This document shows, piece by piece, positions 32,930 to 40,291 of a DNA stretch of 64,000 bases. Under the pieces are notes generated by a model. That model had not been told where the DNA came from. It did not search any database and worked only from the letters and a program-made list of their open reading frames with translations. The DNA is from Cytobacillus firmus NBRC 15306. Lineage in GTDB: Bacteria > Bacillota > Bacilli > Bacillales > Cytobacillaceae. Both the position numbers and the translations under genes were made by a program. The stretch is from NCBI RefSeq assembly GCF_001591465.1, contig NZ_BCUY01000006.1, forward strand, positions 36,114 to 100,113. The letters run 5' to 3'. Each line of letters opens with the position of its first letter. Positions within the stretch are counted from its first letter, which is position 1.

Positions 32930-34003
32930 TTGGAAACCAATTATGAAACAATTGTAATTGGCGGTGGTGTAGTAGGTAGCGGAATTGCTTACCACCTGTC
33001 TGAGCGGTACAAAGAAGGAGTGCTTGTGCTTGATAAAAAATACCCCATGTCAGGAACCTCCGGATCCACCCAGGCCTGGGTATGGGTACATAATAAAACA
33101 CCTTCCTGGTATGCTGAATTTAATATGTACAGTGCGGAACTCTATCCTTATCTATCTAAAAAGATCGGAGACGTAGAATACAAGCGGACAGGGGGCCTAT
33201 CGCCTTTTTTCAATGAAAGTGACCGTGAAAAGGCACTAAAGCTCGCGGAATCTTATCGAAAAATCGGCATCAAAATCAAAGTGTTATCCAGGGAAGAAGT
33301 TCTAGAAAAAGAGCCCTATATGAATCCGGAAGTAGCGGGGGCTACCTACAGCTCCATTGATGGCAATGTCAATCCATTCCGCTTGATTGATATGTACATG
33401 CGAGCAGCTAAAAGAAATGGCGTCCGGTATTCTACTTATAATAAAGTAACAGAGATTAAAAAGCAGGATGGAAAATATTCAGTTGTATCAGATAAGGGTG
33501 CGTTTGAATGTAAAAACCTTATTCTTGCTGGCGGAACCTGGTCGAGAGAAATAGGTGACATGCTTGGAGTTAAGATTCCTGTTAATCAATTAAGAGGGCA
33601 GATCCTGGTGTCTGAACCATTAAAGCCTTTCTTGAATTTTACAATCAGCGGATTAAGGCAGGCAAACAATGGTGAGGTACTGATGGGTTATTCAATGGAA
33701 GAAGCTGGTTTTAATCGGGCAACAACGCTTGATGTCATTCAGGAAACAGCCAATATGGCAGTCCGTTATGTTCCTGGATTAAGAAAAGCTAAAATTGTCC
33801 GCGCCTTTTCCGGAATCCGGGCAATGCCTGAGGACGGTTTTCCGATTCTTGGTAAAGTGCCAGGCCATGAAAACCTTTATGCAGCAGCGACCCATAGCGG
33901 AGTTACACTTTCTCCCTTAATAGGAACGTTAATAACAGAGTTAATCATGGATGGAGAAACGTCCATTCCGATCGACAGGTATTCTTTAAGCAGATTTGGT
34001 TAG
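32930..34003 (+). CDS. HcnC/DadA-like FAD-dependent amine dehydrogenase subunit
   Basis: 357 residues, TTG start immediately after the previous stop, behind GGTGAGG. FAD motif TIVIGGGVVGSGIAYHLSE, mid-protein NQLRGQILVSEP and C-terminal GIRAMPEDGFPILGKVPG typical of the DAO family (glycine oxidase, HcnC, sarcosine oxidase beta). Likely the substrate-oxidising subunit of a membrane-linked amine, opine or imino-acid dehydrogenase made with the three genes upstream. Substrate unknown. Confidence 0.85.
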   Translation: METNYETIVIGGGVVGSGIAYHLSERYKEGVLVLDKKYPMSGTSGSTQAWVWVHNKTPSWYAEFNMYSAELYPYLSKKIGDVEYKRTGGLSPFFNESDREKALKLAESYRKIGIKIKVLSREEVLEKEPYMNPEVAGATYSSIDGNVNPFRLIDMYMRAAKRNGVRYSTYNKVTEIKKQDGKYSVVSDKGAFECKNLILAGGTWSREIGDMLGVKIPVNQLRGQILVSEPLKPFLNFTISGLRQANNGEVLMGYSMEEAGFNRATTLDVIQETANMAVRYVPGLRKAKIVRAFSGIRAMPEDGFPILGKVPGHENLYAAATHSGVTLSPLIGTLITELIMDGETSIPIDRYSLSRFG

Positions 34004-34016
34004 AGTGAATCTTATT

Positions 34017-34036
34017 AAGTTATAATATTATAACTT
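34017..34036 (+). promoter_or_regulatory. Candidate GntR operator, perfect 20-bp palindrome
   Basis: AAGTTATAATATTATAACTT reads the same on both strands. It stands between the HcnC-like gene and the DUF1904 gene and matches the cores at 26324 and 27131. It also precedes TTTTT, so a terminator role for the upstream operon is possible. Confidence 0.65.
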
Positions 34037-34089
34037 TTTTATTCCAGTTGTCTGGAAAATATTATGTAAATAAGTTTGGAGGAAATAAG

Positions 34090-34422
34090 ATGCCTCATTT
34101 GTTTATAAGGGGAATTTCAGTGGATCAGACGAAGGAAATCAGTACCGAGCTGGTGAAAGACCTGGCTCTGCTTTGTGACTGCGGAGAAGATAACTTTACA
34201 TTGGAAGTTTTGAATTCAACTTTTGTGTTTGATAAAAAAGTAGTTTCAGCATATCCATTTATAGAAGTAAAGTGGTTTGACAGGGGCAAAGCAGTTCAAA
34301 ATCAATTTGCAGGGATTGTTTCGAATCATGTTCAGTCGCTTGGAGTGCCGGAGGTTGAGGTGGCATTTACAGCATTTTTAGAGGCTGATTATTATTTGAA
34401 TGGGAAGAGTTTTGCGGATTAA
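34090..34422 (+). CDS. DUF1904 tautomerase-like protein
   Basis: 110 residues from ATG 34090, set by TTTGGAGGAA. The protein begins M-P-H-L-F-I-R-G; after Met removal this gives the N-terminal proline that serves as base in the tautomerase superfamily (4-oxalocrotonate tautomerase/MIF). It could isomerise an enamine or imine released by the flavin enzymes on either side. The family is functionally uncharacterised. Confidence 0.72.
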   Translation: MPHLFIRGISVDQTKEISTELVKDLALLCDCGEDNFTLEVLNSTFVFDKKVVSAYPFIEVKWFDRGKAVQNQFAGIVSNHVQSLGVPEVEVAFTAFLEADYYLNGKSFAD

Positions 34423-34439
34423 AAGGAGGGAGTTCAGCC

Positions 34440-35567
34440 ATGAAAATAGCAGTCATAGGCTCCGGAATTGTCGGTTCCAGTGCAGCCTATCACCTTTCCA
34501 GAGAAGGTGCAGAGGTAGTCATTATTGATAAAGCACACCAGGGACAGTCAACAGCAGCAGGTGCAGGAATTATTTGCCCGTGGATTTCCAGAGTGGATCA
34601 TAAAGATTGGTACACCATTGCAAAACGTGGAGCTCTTTACTATCCATCTTTAATAGCAAATCTTAAACAAGATGGTGAAGAGAATTTTGGATATGGAATG
34701 GTAGGAGCTCTGGCAGTCAGCAGCAGTTCTGATGAGCTGGATGAGATCGAGGAAAGTGTTCGCCAAAAAAAAGCTGAAACCCCAGAGGTTGGGAAGATTA
34801 TGAGATTAACAGCAGCGGAAGCCAGGGAACTTTATCCGCCGCTCCGGGACGATCTGCAGGCTGTTCATGTTACGGGTGCAGCCAGATTGGATGGCAGGCA
34901 GTTAAGGGACGCCATGCTAAATGGTGCAAAAAAACATGGTGCTGCCATAATTGAAGGTGAAGGTGACCTTGTATATCATAATAATAAAGTTACAGGAGTA
35001 AAAGTGAACGGGGATGTCATTGCTGCCGATGCAGTTATCGTTGCTGCAGGTGCATGGGCTAAGGACTTACTTGCACCGTTAGGCATTGACCTTAAAATCG
35101 AGCCTCAGCGCGGGCAAATTGCCCATCTGGAAATGAACAGTGTGAACTCTTCCAGCTGGCCGGTTGTTCTTCCGCAAAGCACTCATTACTTAGTAGCTTT
35201 CGACCATTCTAAAGTGGTGGCTGGAGCTACCAGGGAAACGGGATCCGGGTTTGATTATAGATTAACGGCGGCAGGTGTGAAAGAAGTTCTGGATGAAGCA
35301 TTAAGGGTTGCACCAGGATTAGCTGAAAGCACGCTAAAAGAAGTAAGGATTGGCTTCCGTCCGGCTGGACCTGATATTTTGCCGCTGCTGGGTACGGTTC
35401 CTGCTGCAGAGGGGCTGGTTATCGCCACAGGATTAGGGGCATCAGGGCTTACGATGGGACCTTATGTGGGCACCCTGGCTGCAAATCTTGCTTTGAAAAG
35501 GGAGTTGGAACTGGATCTGTCACCTTATGATCCATTAAGAAAAGGCTTGGAAGCAGGAATAAAGTGA
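34440..35567 (+). CDS. DadA-like FAD-dependent amino acid oxidoreductase
   Basis: 375 residues, start 18 bp after DUF1904 behind AAAGGAGGG. FAD motif KIAVIGSGIVGSSAAYHLS, mid-protein EPQRGQIAHLE and C-terminal RIGFRPAGPDILPLLGTVP, the DAO family layout. It is a second, diverged flavin oxidase next to the HcnC-like one, probably acting on the next intermediate of the same catabolic route or on a D-amino acid. Confidence 0.82.
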   Translation: MKIAVIGSGIVGSSAAYHLSREGAEVVIIDKAHQGQSTAAGAGIICPWISRVDHKDWYTIAKRGALYYPSLIANLKQDGEENFGYGMVGALAVSSSSDELDEIEESVRQKKAETPEVGKIMRLTAAEARELYPPLRDDLQAVHVTGAARLDGRQLRDAMLNGAKKHGAAIIEGEGDLVYHNNKVTGVKVNGDVIAADAVIVAAGAWAKDLLAPLGIDLKIEPQRGQIAHLEMNSVNSSSWPVVLPQSTHYLVAFDHSKVVAGATRETGSGFDYRLTAAGVKEVLDEALRVAPGLAESTLKEVRIGFRPAGPDILPLLGTVPAAEGLVIATGLGASGLTMGPYVGTLAANLALKRELELDLSPYDPLRKGLEAGIK

Positions 35568-35582
35568 ACTAGTATCTAGAAA

Positions 35583-35620
35583 AGGCTGCCATACTGATTT
35601 ATGGCAGCTTATTGGTTTTC
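35583..35620 (+). terminator. Probable terminator of the oxidase operon
   Basis: 8-bp stem GCTGCCAT / ATGGCAGC, followed by a moderate T-rich tail. Confidence 0.6.
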
Positions 35621-35757
35621 CTATTCCTTCAATCGATCCGGCAATCCCTGAATGGACGACACAACAACATCAAGTTTGGCTTCAATTCGATTCAGCAGAA
35701 AAAGGGTGACGACGATCGGGAAGCCGAGCTCGCTGATTAATGTGACCATTGTTCCAT
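35621..35757 (-). pseudogene. YvrJ-family small membrane protein with 5' frameshift
   Basis: From a good AAAGGAG site the natural start reads ATG GAA CAA TGG and then falls out of frame. Adding one G (35746-35747 on the + strand is CC) gives MEQWVTLISELGFPIVVTLF, then LLNRIEAKLD, the YvrJ pattern of one membrane helix plus a charged tail. As written, only an ATG at 35749 with a poorly spaced site could give a shorter product. It is the last gene of the sigma factor-DUF1659-DUF2922-YvrJ series. Confidence 0.6.
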
Positions 35758-35824
35758 GGCAGCTGCTCCTTTCTGGCGAGTAGTGTAAAAATGGCCGGTT
35801 TCCAAGGAATCCGGCCACTGATGA

Positions 35825-36043
35825 TTATACTAATTCATATTCAGTTACATTCCGTTCAACTAATCTGGCACTTTCCGCTAAAACCAAATCTCCGCCATTG
35901 CCATCAAATGCGTTGGCAGCAATGATTTGCTCCATGGCTGCTTTTACAGCAGCAGGATCAATCGGTTCAATCGGGTTATCAACGGATAGTTTCGTTGGCT
36001 TGCCCAGTTCAGAGATGAAAGTCATTTCTAATGATTTAGCCAT
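35825..36043 (-). CDS. DUF2922 protein
   Basis: 72 residues: LEMTFISELGKPTKLSVDNP, then AAMEQIIAANAF and ERNVTEYELV. This is the classical DUF2922 form. It is found in Bacillus next to DUF1659 and YvrJ proteins, as here. No function is established. Confidence 0.85.
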   Translation of the reverse strand: MAKSLEMTFISELGKPTKLSVDNPIEPIDPAAVKAAMEQIIAANAFDGNGGDLVLAESARLVERNVTEYELV

Positions 36044-36087
36044 TTAATATTCCCTCCTTATGTTTTTGGTTTTTTAATAGATTGTGT

Positions 36088-36306
36088 TTAGCCTAAAATA
36101 TCGAAGCTGTCATTTCTGTTGATTTCAGCTAATGGATAGCTGCTAAGTCCGGCGATCGCCTGTCCAACTGTGAAAAGCTGGTCTGCTGTGGCCGATTGCT
36201 TTACGCCGCTGTAGGTTTTTGATTTGTGAACCGGCTTGCCCTGCCCATTAAGGCCTGTTTCAAATACCAGCCTAAGTTTGGAATCAGTGATTACTGCTTG
36301 TGCCAT
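36088..36306 (-). CDS. DUF1659 protein
   Basis: 72 residues beginning MAQAVITDSKLRLVFETGL and ending LAEINRNDSFDILG, the DUF1659 pattern. Strong AGGAGGTGA site. It is 44 bp upstream of DUF2922 in the same orientation. Function unknown. Confidence 0.85.
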   Translation of the reverse strand: MAQAVITDSKLRLVFETGLNGQGKPVHKSKTYSGVKQSATADQLFTVGQAIAGLSSYPLAEINRNDSFDILG

Positions 36307-36368
36307 CTTGGGTCACCTCCTTTCACCTTTTATATACATTTTGGAGGGCGAAAAGGACAGGGTGAATT

Positions 36369-36857
36369 TTAATTAAGTTGCAAAATTTTCTTCAGCTTCT
36401 CACGTGCACCTTGCCGCCAGTTTTTGACTGCAGACAGGGAGACTCCTTCTTTTTCAGCAATTTCCCTGATTGATAGCCCATCATATAAAGTATATTGGAG
36501 CCATTTCATTTGATTTTCAGATAACATTCCGCATTTTTTGTAAAGTTCTTGTGTGAGCTCTGGGCTGGGGGCTGGTGAGGTGTCTTCGATCATTTCCCAG
36601 AAGTCTTCCTCTGGATAGATATACCGATCAATTTGGCTTGTTTGCCTCGTTAATTCGTTCATCATTTTTCCTTTTACCATTCCATAAGCATAGGAAAATA
36701 AGTTCCCTTTTTCATCGTCATGATTTTTCCACGCCTGCCAAAGTGTGATTAAACCCAGCTGGTGGAATTCCTCAGTATTTTTATAGATGTTCAATTTATG
36801 CATGATGTCATGAATCATAGGCTCATATTGTGCTGATATCTGTTCAAAACTCTCCAT
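36369..36857 (-). CDS. Small sigma-70 family RNA polymerase sigma factor
   Basis: 162 residues with region 2 (LGLITLWQAWKNHDDEKGN, FSYAYGMVKGKMMNEL) and region 4 (YTLYDGLSIREIAEKEGVSL, AVKNWRQGAREKL). No anti-sigma gene is adjacent. Given its place at the head of the DUF1659-DUF2922-YvrJ series, it may drive these genes or its own expression. It resembles the SigO/YvrI-type and ComX-type small sigmas of Firmicutes. Confidence 0.82.
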   Translation of the reverse strand: MESFEQISAQYEPMIHDIMHKLNIYKNTEEFHQLGLITLWQAWKNHDDEKGNLFSYAYGMVKGKMMNELTRQTSQIDRYIYPEEDFWEMIEDTSPAPSPELTQELYKKCGMLSENQMKWLQYTLYDGLSIREIAEKEGVSLSAVKNWRQGAREKLKKILQLN

Positions 36858-36982
36858 GAAAATGTCCCTTCAAGGAAAGCGCGCTCTCTGTGTATTCCCG
36901 GGTAGCTCAAACATATCCTGACAGCTAATTTTTTACGAATCCAGTAAAAGTCGTAAATCCGCCTTTTACTCCCCCTGATTCC

Positions 36983-37024
36983 GGAGTTAAGGGGTCTAAG
37001 TATGAAGTTAGGGGGTCTAACTCC
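36983..37024. repeat. GGGGTCTAA direct repeats inside a GGAGTTA/TAACTCC inverted repeat
   Basis: AGTTAAGGGGTCTAA (36985-36999) and AGTTAGGGGGTCTAA (37006-37020) are 15-bp copies spaced 21 bp apart. The outer GGAGTTA and TAACTCC pair as an inverted repeat. They lie between the winged-helix gene and the sigma factor gene and look like iterons or an operator. Confidence 0.55.
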
Positions 37025-37042
37025 CAGCAAAGGGGCAGTTAG

Positions 37043-37849
37043 CTACTTTTTGTAAAAAAAATTTAGCGAAAAGGCATTGTCTTCAGCCGGAAACCCCATT
37101 TCATGCAATTCTTCAAAGTATTTTTCTTCAAATTTCTTATTCAGGATTCCGTAGAAATAAGCAGCGGGCTTAGCGATGGCGCTGGTTTTCATTTTCCTGA
37201 TCAGCTGCTTAAAGGAATGGATGACTGTTTCTAAAATAGTGTTCAACTCACAATTATTTTTATAGGCTGCAAGTGATGCCATTCTCCAAAACTCCTCTAT
37301 CTGCTTGGCTTCCGAAAAAAAGCACTTTACGGTGCTGATGAATGATTGTGGTACACGGTCACTCGTAAAAGTGTGATCAAGGACGGTTTCGTTACGTTTA
37401 GTAATCTTTTGATTTTTATTAGTTTTAGAAAGATTGATAGTTTTATTAGGGCGGTCCAATTTATCTTTCTTAGGTGGTTCACTCTTTGGAAAACGATTAA
37501 AAACATATAAGTTGCTGGACTGTGAGCCGTTTTTTCTCTCAGTTTCATGAACAGTAAAAATACCGATCTCTGCTGCCTTGGCAATCATTCTTTTAAAAGT
37601 GGAGCGGGAAATACCATTGCCGTGATACTCTTCGTGAATCGCTTTTAAAACAGTGCCAATCTTGGCATTGGATACCCCCGGGATTTTTGCAGCAAAACGA
37701 ACCAGCCTCTTTAAACCAGCCAGCTCTCCCTTTGAAAACTTGTCTTTATGCACCGCAAGCCACATTTCCAAATGGGCATTAAACTCCTGAAGATCTTTAA
37801 ACTGAGAAAACTGTTCAAACTGCTCGACTCTGCCTGATTTCAAATTCAT
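37043..37849 (-). CDS. Winged-helix replication-initiator-like protein
   Basis: 268 residues from ATG 37849 (AGGGTGGTGG site; an in-frame GTG 21 bp upstream has none). The N-terminal half contains a winged-helix region (SNAKIGTVLKAIHEEYHGNG, then ISRSTFKRMIAKAAEIGIFT), followed by a basic linker (FPKSEPPKKDKLDR). The C-terminal half is helical. Architecture is that of Firmicute phage/plasmid-type helix-turn-helix proteins. It reads toward the sigma factor gene; GGGGTCTAA repeats lie just past its 3' end. Its function on the chromosome is unknown. Confidence 0.6.
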   Translation of the reverse strand: MNLKSGRVEQFEQFSQFKDLQEFNAHLEMWLAVHKDKFSKGELAGLKRLVRFAAKIPGVSNAKIGTVLKAIHEEYHGNGISRSTFKRMIAKAAEIGIFTVHETERKNGSQSSNLYVFNRFPKSEPPKKDKLDRPNKTINLSKTNKNQKITKRNETVLDHTFTSDRVPQSFISTVKCFFSEAKQIEEFWRMASLAAYKNNCELNTILETVIHSFKQLIRKMKTSAIAKPAAYFYGILNKKFEEKYFEELHEMGFPAEDNAFSLNFFYKK

Positions 37850-38000
37850 AAAATTCCACCACCCTTTCACCTTCTATATACAAATCAAGGAGGGATTTGG
37901 ACAGGGTGGTTTTGGGAAGGGTGTGACAGATTTGTGAACGGGGGTTTTGTAAAGTGCCATAAAAAATTTATGTAGACGAAAAAGAAGGGACCCGTGTATA

Positions 38001-38120
38001 AATGGTCTCCATTAGAGATTTAAGAGGACCGGAGCCCGAGTGAAAATCGTCGCCATAAGAGGTGCATGATGCTGAAAAGTGATTACCCAAGTAAAAATGA
38101 TAGACATAGGCGGTCCCACA
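38001..38120. repeat. Degenerate array related to the 25.7-kb 52-bp array
   Basis: ATGGTCTCCATTAGAG, then TCGTCGCCATAAGAG (about 44 bp on) and TGATAGACATAGGCGG (51 bp on). These match the TGGTCTCCATGGAGAG / TGGTCGCCATGAAGG units at 25721-25960, so both loci hold the same family, here more decayed. Confidence 0.55.
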
Positions 38121-38146
38121 AATTTCATATGTCATCTACTTGACAT

Positions 38147-38196
38147 TGATAATCATTGTCACTTAAAATAAATTTTATCAATGATAATCATTATCA
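38147..38196 (+). promoter_or_regulatory. Two Fur boxes
   Basis: TGATAATCATTGTCA (38147-38161) and TGATAATCATTATCA (38182-38196); the second is a perfect 7-1-7 Fur core. They are 35 bp apart, 45 bp before the small gene at 38241. Confidence 0.85.
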
Positions 38197-38240
38197 ATCG
38201 AGATAATTTTCATAATACATCCACTATGAAGGAGGGAGCT

Positions 38241-38378
38241 ATGTCGATTGAACAATATATTTGCGGCTGGTGTGGTTATCTAGCGGATATGGAAGCTGAT
38301 GAATGTAGCGATGACAGCTGCCCTTGCTGCGGTTTGGATCTTATCGGAGCAGCTGAATTTGACATGTGGGAGAGTTGA
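38241..38378 (+). CDS. 45-residue cysteine-rich (zinc-ribbon-like) protein
   Basis: ATG 38241 follows GGAGGGAG. The chain has ICGWCGY and, 15 residues on, CPCCGLD, two CxxC knuckles that suit a zinc- or iron-binding rubredoxin-like ribbon, in an otherwise acidic sequence. Twin Fur boxes upstream predict expression under iron limitation. The following gene begins 3 bp after its stop. Family not recognised. Confidence 0.7.
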   Translation: MSIEQYICGWCGYLADMEADECSDDSCPCCGLDLIGAAEFDMWES

Positions 38379-38381
38379 ATA

Positions 38382-38777
38382 ATGAGTGAACTTTATATCG
38401 CAATACAGCAATTTGAACATCAAGTCGATTGCTTTTGTCCTGATGCTGATCATATGAATATACTGCACTTTCAAAAGGGAGATTTAATTGAGGTTACTCC
38501 TGACCGAAAATACACATTTTTGGGATGGTATGCACTTGTGGTGATTAATGGCCAGCAGGTGTTTTACATGGCAATTGAGGATATAGAGAGGTATATTAGA
38601 AATGAAAACATATCATCACAGTTAGATATAGACCTGAAAATTAATTATCTGCAGTATAAAATTGATCAGGATCTTGAAGCGGGGGACAAAGACTCTTTTT
38701 CTGAGAATAGCAGAAAGCTTAGCGAAACCTGCAGCCTGAAAGAGGAATTGGAATATTATTTAGCAAAGGCCATTTAA
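38382..38777 (+). CDS. IDEAL-domain protein under probable Fur control
   Basis: 131 residues. The N-terminal 70 residues look like a small beta barrel (MNILHFQKGDLIEV, FLGWYALVVINGQQVFYM). The C terminus contains an IDEAL-like helix pair (YKIDQDLEAGDKDSF). IDEAL domains occur in several Bacillus adaptor-type proteins. It is co-transcribed with the Cys-rich gene behind the Fur boxes, so an iron-sparing or iron-sensing role is possible but unproven. Confidence 0.62.
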   Translation: MSELYIAIQQFEHQVDCFCPDADHMNILHFQKGDLIEVTPDRKYTFLGWYALVVINGQQVFYMAIEDIERYIRNENISSQLDIDLKINYLQYKIDQDLEAGDKDSFSENSRKLSETCSLKEELEYYLAKAI

Positions 38778-38855
38778 TCTGAATAAAATCATAAAGCTGG
38801 CGTGAGAGCGTTAGCTTCTTTGTTCTCCATTGGGAAAACTGCTGCTCAATATTTC

Positions 38856-38878
38856 AAAAAAAAATCCCCCATGGGGAA
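38856..38878 (-). terminator. Terminator of the 35-residue reverse gene
   Basis: On the reverse strand CCCCATGGGG is followed by GATTTTTTTTT, 15 bp after the stop of the small reverse gene. Confidence 0.75.
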
Positions 38879-38893
38879 TGAAAGAGTAACTCA

Positions 38894-39001
38894 TTATTTT
38901 GATTTTTTCTCATTTGACTTTTCCTTTTGAAGCTTTTCTTTTTCAAGACGCTCCGCATCCTTCTTGAACGCCTCCATCGCTTTGTAAAAAAGGAGAGTCA
39001 T
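38894..39001 (-). CDS. 35-residue charged peptide
   Basis: A perfect AAGGAGGTG ribosome site stands 6 bp before the ATG at 39001, and a terminator follows the stop, so this very short gene is probably real. The product begins MTLLFYKAMEAFKKDAERL and ends in a lysine/glutamate-rich helix. It is near the Fur-regulated pair, but no clear Fur box lies before it. Function unknown. Confidence 0.6.
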   Translation of the reverse strand: MTLLFYKAMEAFKKDAERLEKEKLQKEKSNEKKSK

Positions 39002-39166
39002 CGTTTTTCACCTCCTTGTCCTCTTACTTCGTTAATTTCTTACATATTCCTTTGGATTTTCAATAATTGTTAACATTTGGCAGGTATTCATGGATTTTAA
39101 GAGAATTCATTTCTTAGGTATGGTGCTTACGTTTTTTAAAAATTTATTAAAGAATATTATTGCAAT

Positions 39167-39352
39167 TTGTTTCTGCATTTAATAGGGCTTCATAGGTTGC
39201 AGTATGATTTTAAAGCTGAAAAATATCTTGGGGCAACACGCGCTGATAATGCCGCAATGAGAAAAATAATGGAAGCGAATGGATGTACACAGGATAGCAA
39301 TTCTGTTATTTCCTTAATGTATTCTTTTTCGGGATGCTGTAAGAAAACATAA
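39167..39352 (+). pseudogene. Possible C-terminal remnant of a GNAT acetyltransferase
   Basis: A short frame with LGATRADNAAMRKIMEANG followed by SVISLMYSF resembles the N-x-A-x-R-K-I-x-E-x-x-G end of GNAT domains. There is no upstream domain or ribosome site; 39002-39166 is AT-rich and holds nothing else I can name. Confidence 0.3.
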
Positions 39353-39369
39353 TTGGAGAGAATAGAACA

Positions 39370-39717
39370 ATGAAAAGAGCATTAGCCATTTTTATCTTAA
39401 TTATTGTATTGCTGCTGATTTGGTTTATAGGGATATTCAGTCAGCAGGCTCAGGTGAATGAGGGAACGGCAGCAATGGAAGGAACAATCGTCATGAAAGA
39501 GAATGTAATACTGCTTATTGAAGATAAGGGGTTTACGGAGACAGATGCAAAAGCACGATCCGTTGATGAATTAATAGGAAAATATAAATCTGTCTATAAG
39601 TTGAATAATGCTGTTTTAACCGGTATAAAGAGTGGAGATAAAGTGAAAATCTGGTACTCAGAAATACTGGAATCTTTCCCGGCACAAGTCAATGTGTTAA
39701 AAATAGAGAAGTTGTAA
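39370..39717 (+). CDS. DUF3221-type exported or membrane-anchored protein
   Basis: 115 residues: an N-terminal hydrophobic helix (AIFILIIVLLLIWFIGIF) and a small beta-rich domain (GTIVMKENVILLIEDKG, LTGIKSGDKVKIWYS, ESFPAQVNVLKIE) matching DUF3221 (YobA-like). ATG preceded by GGAGAG. The next membrane gene follows after 32 bp. Function unknown. Confidence 0.7.
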   Translation: MKRALAIFILIIVLLLIWFIGIFSQQAQVNEGTAAMEGTIVMKENVILLIEDKGFTETDAKARSVDELIGKYKSVYKLNNAVLTGIKSGDKVKIWYSEILESFPAQVNVLKIEKL

Positions 39718-39749
39718 TAGAAAGAATGTTTTTGAGGGGGTTTTTCAAA

Positions 39750-40151
39750 ATGGAACAATACACAGGCTTTTTCATTACACTGATGCTTATTTTTATAATT
39801 GTCGTTTTCAGCAAGTATATTGTCTGGTGGGTAAAAAGTGTCCTTGTGGCTTACTATATTGTGGTTTCCTATTATTTTATTACCGTAAAAAACAGGATTG
39901 ATAAGGAATTCGAAGGAATATCCCCAGTGCCTGATGCTTATTGGGACCAGAACTCAGGATGGGTTGACACAATCACAAATTATCTGTTCCTACCGCTTGC
40001 AGCGATCCTGGTTTTCATTTATGTTAAGTGGTTTACCAAAACGCAGAGCAGGAAGGCTAAAATTCTTATACTAATTAGTTTGATTCCATCTGCTTTGCTG
40101 TATATGTTTTTTCTGATTTTATTTTCGTTTGCATACGGGTACAGACCTTAA
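39750..40151 (+). CDS. Hypothetical four-helix membrane protein
   Basis: 133 residues from ATG 39750, set by GAGGGGG 9 bp upstream; an in-frame ATG at 39726 has a weak site. About four membrane helices (GFFITLMLIFIIVVF, YYIVVSYYFITV, LFLPLAAILVFIY, SALLYMFFLILFSF). No family recognised. Probably co-transcribed with the DUF3221 gene. Confidence 0.6.
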   Translation: MEQYTGFFITLMLIFIIVVFSKYIVWWVKSVLVAYYIVVSYYFITVKNRIDKEFEGISPVPDAYWDQNSGWVDTITNYLFLPLAAILVFIYVKWFTKTQSRKAKILILISLIPSALLYMFFLILFSFAYGYRP

Positions 40152-40246
40152 AATTTTTTGGGGACCTAGAGAACATGGAAAATATGTGGAAAAGATCTGC
40201 CTGATAGATTGAACGGTTAAACGAATGACAAGCCAGATTTAATCAG

Positions 40247-40291
40247 AAAAAAACGCTTGAATGTGTTCAATGAACACCTCAGGCGTTTTTC
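40247..40291. terminator. Terminator of the manganese transport operon
   Basis: 12-bp stem AAAAACGCTTGA / TCAGGCGTTTTT flanked by A and T runs. It works for the reverse operon and overlaps the stop of the regulator gene. Confidence 0.75.
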
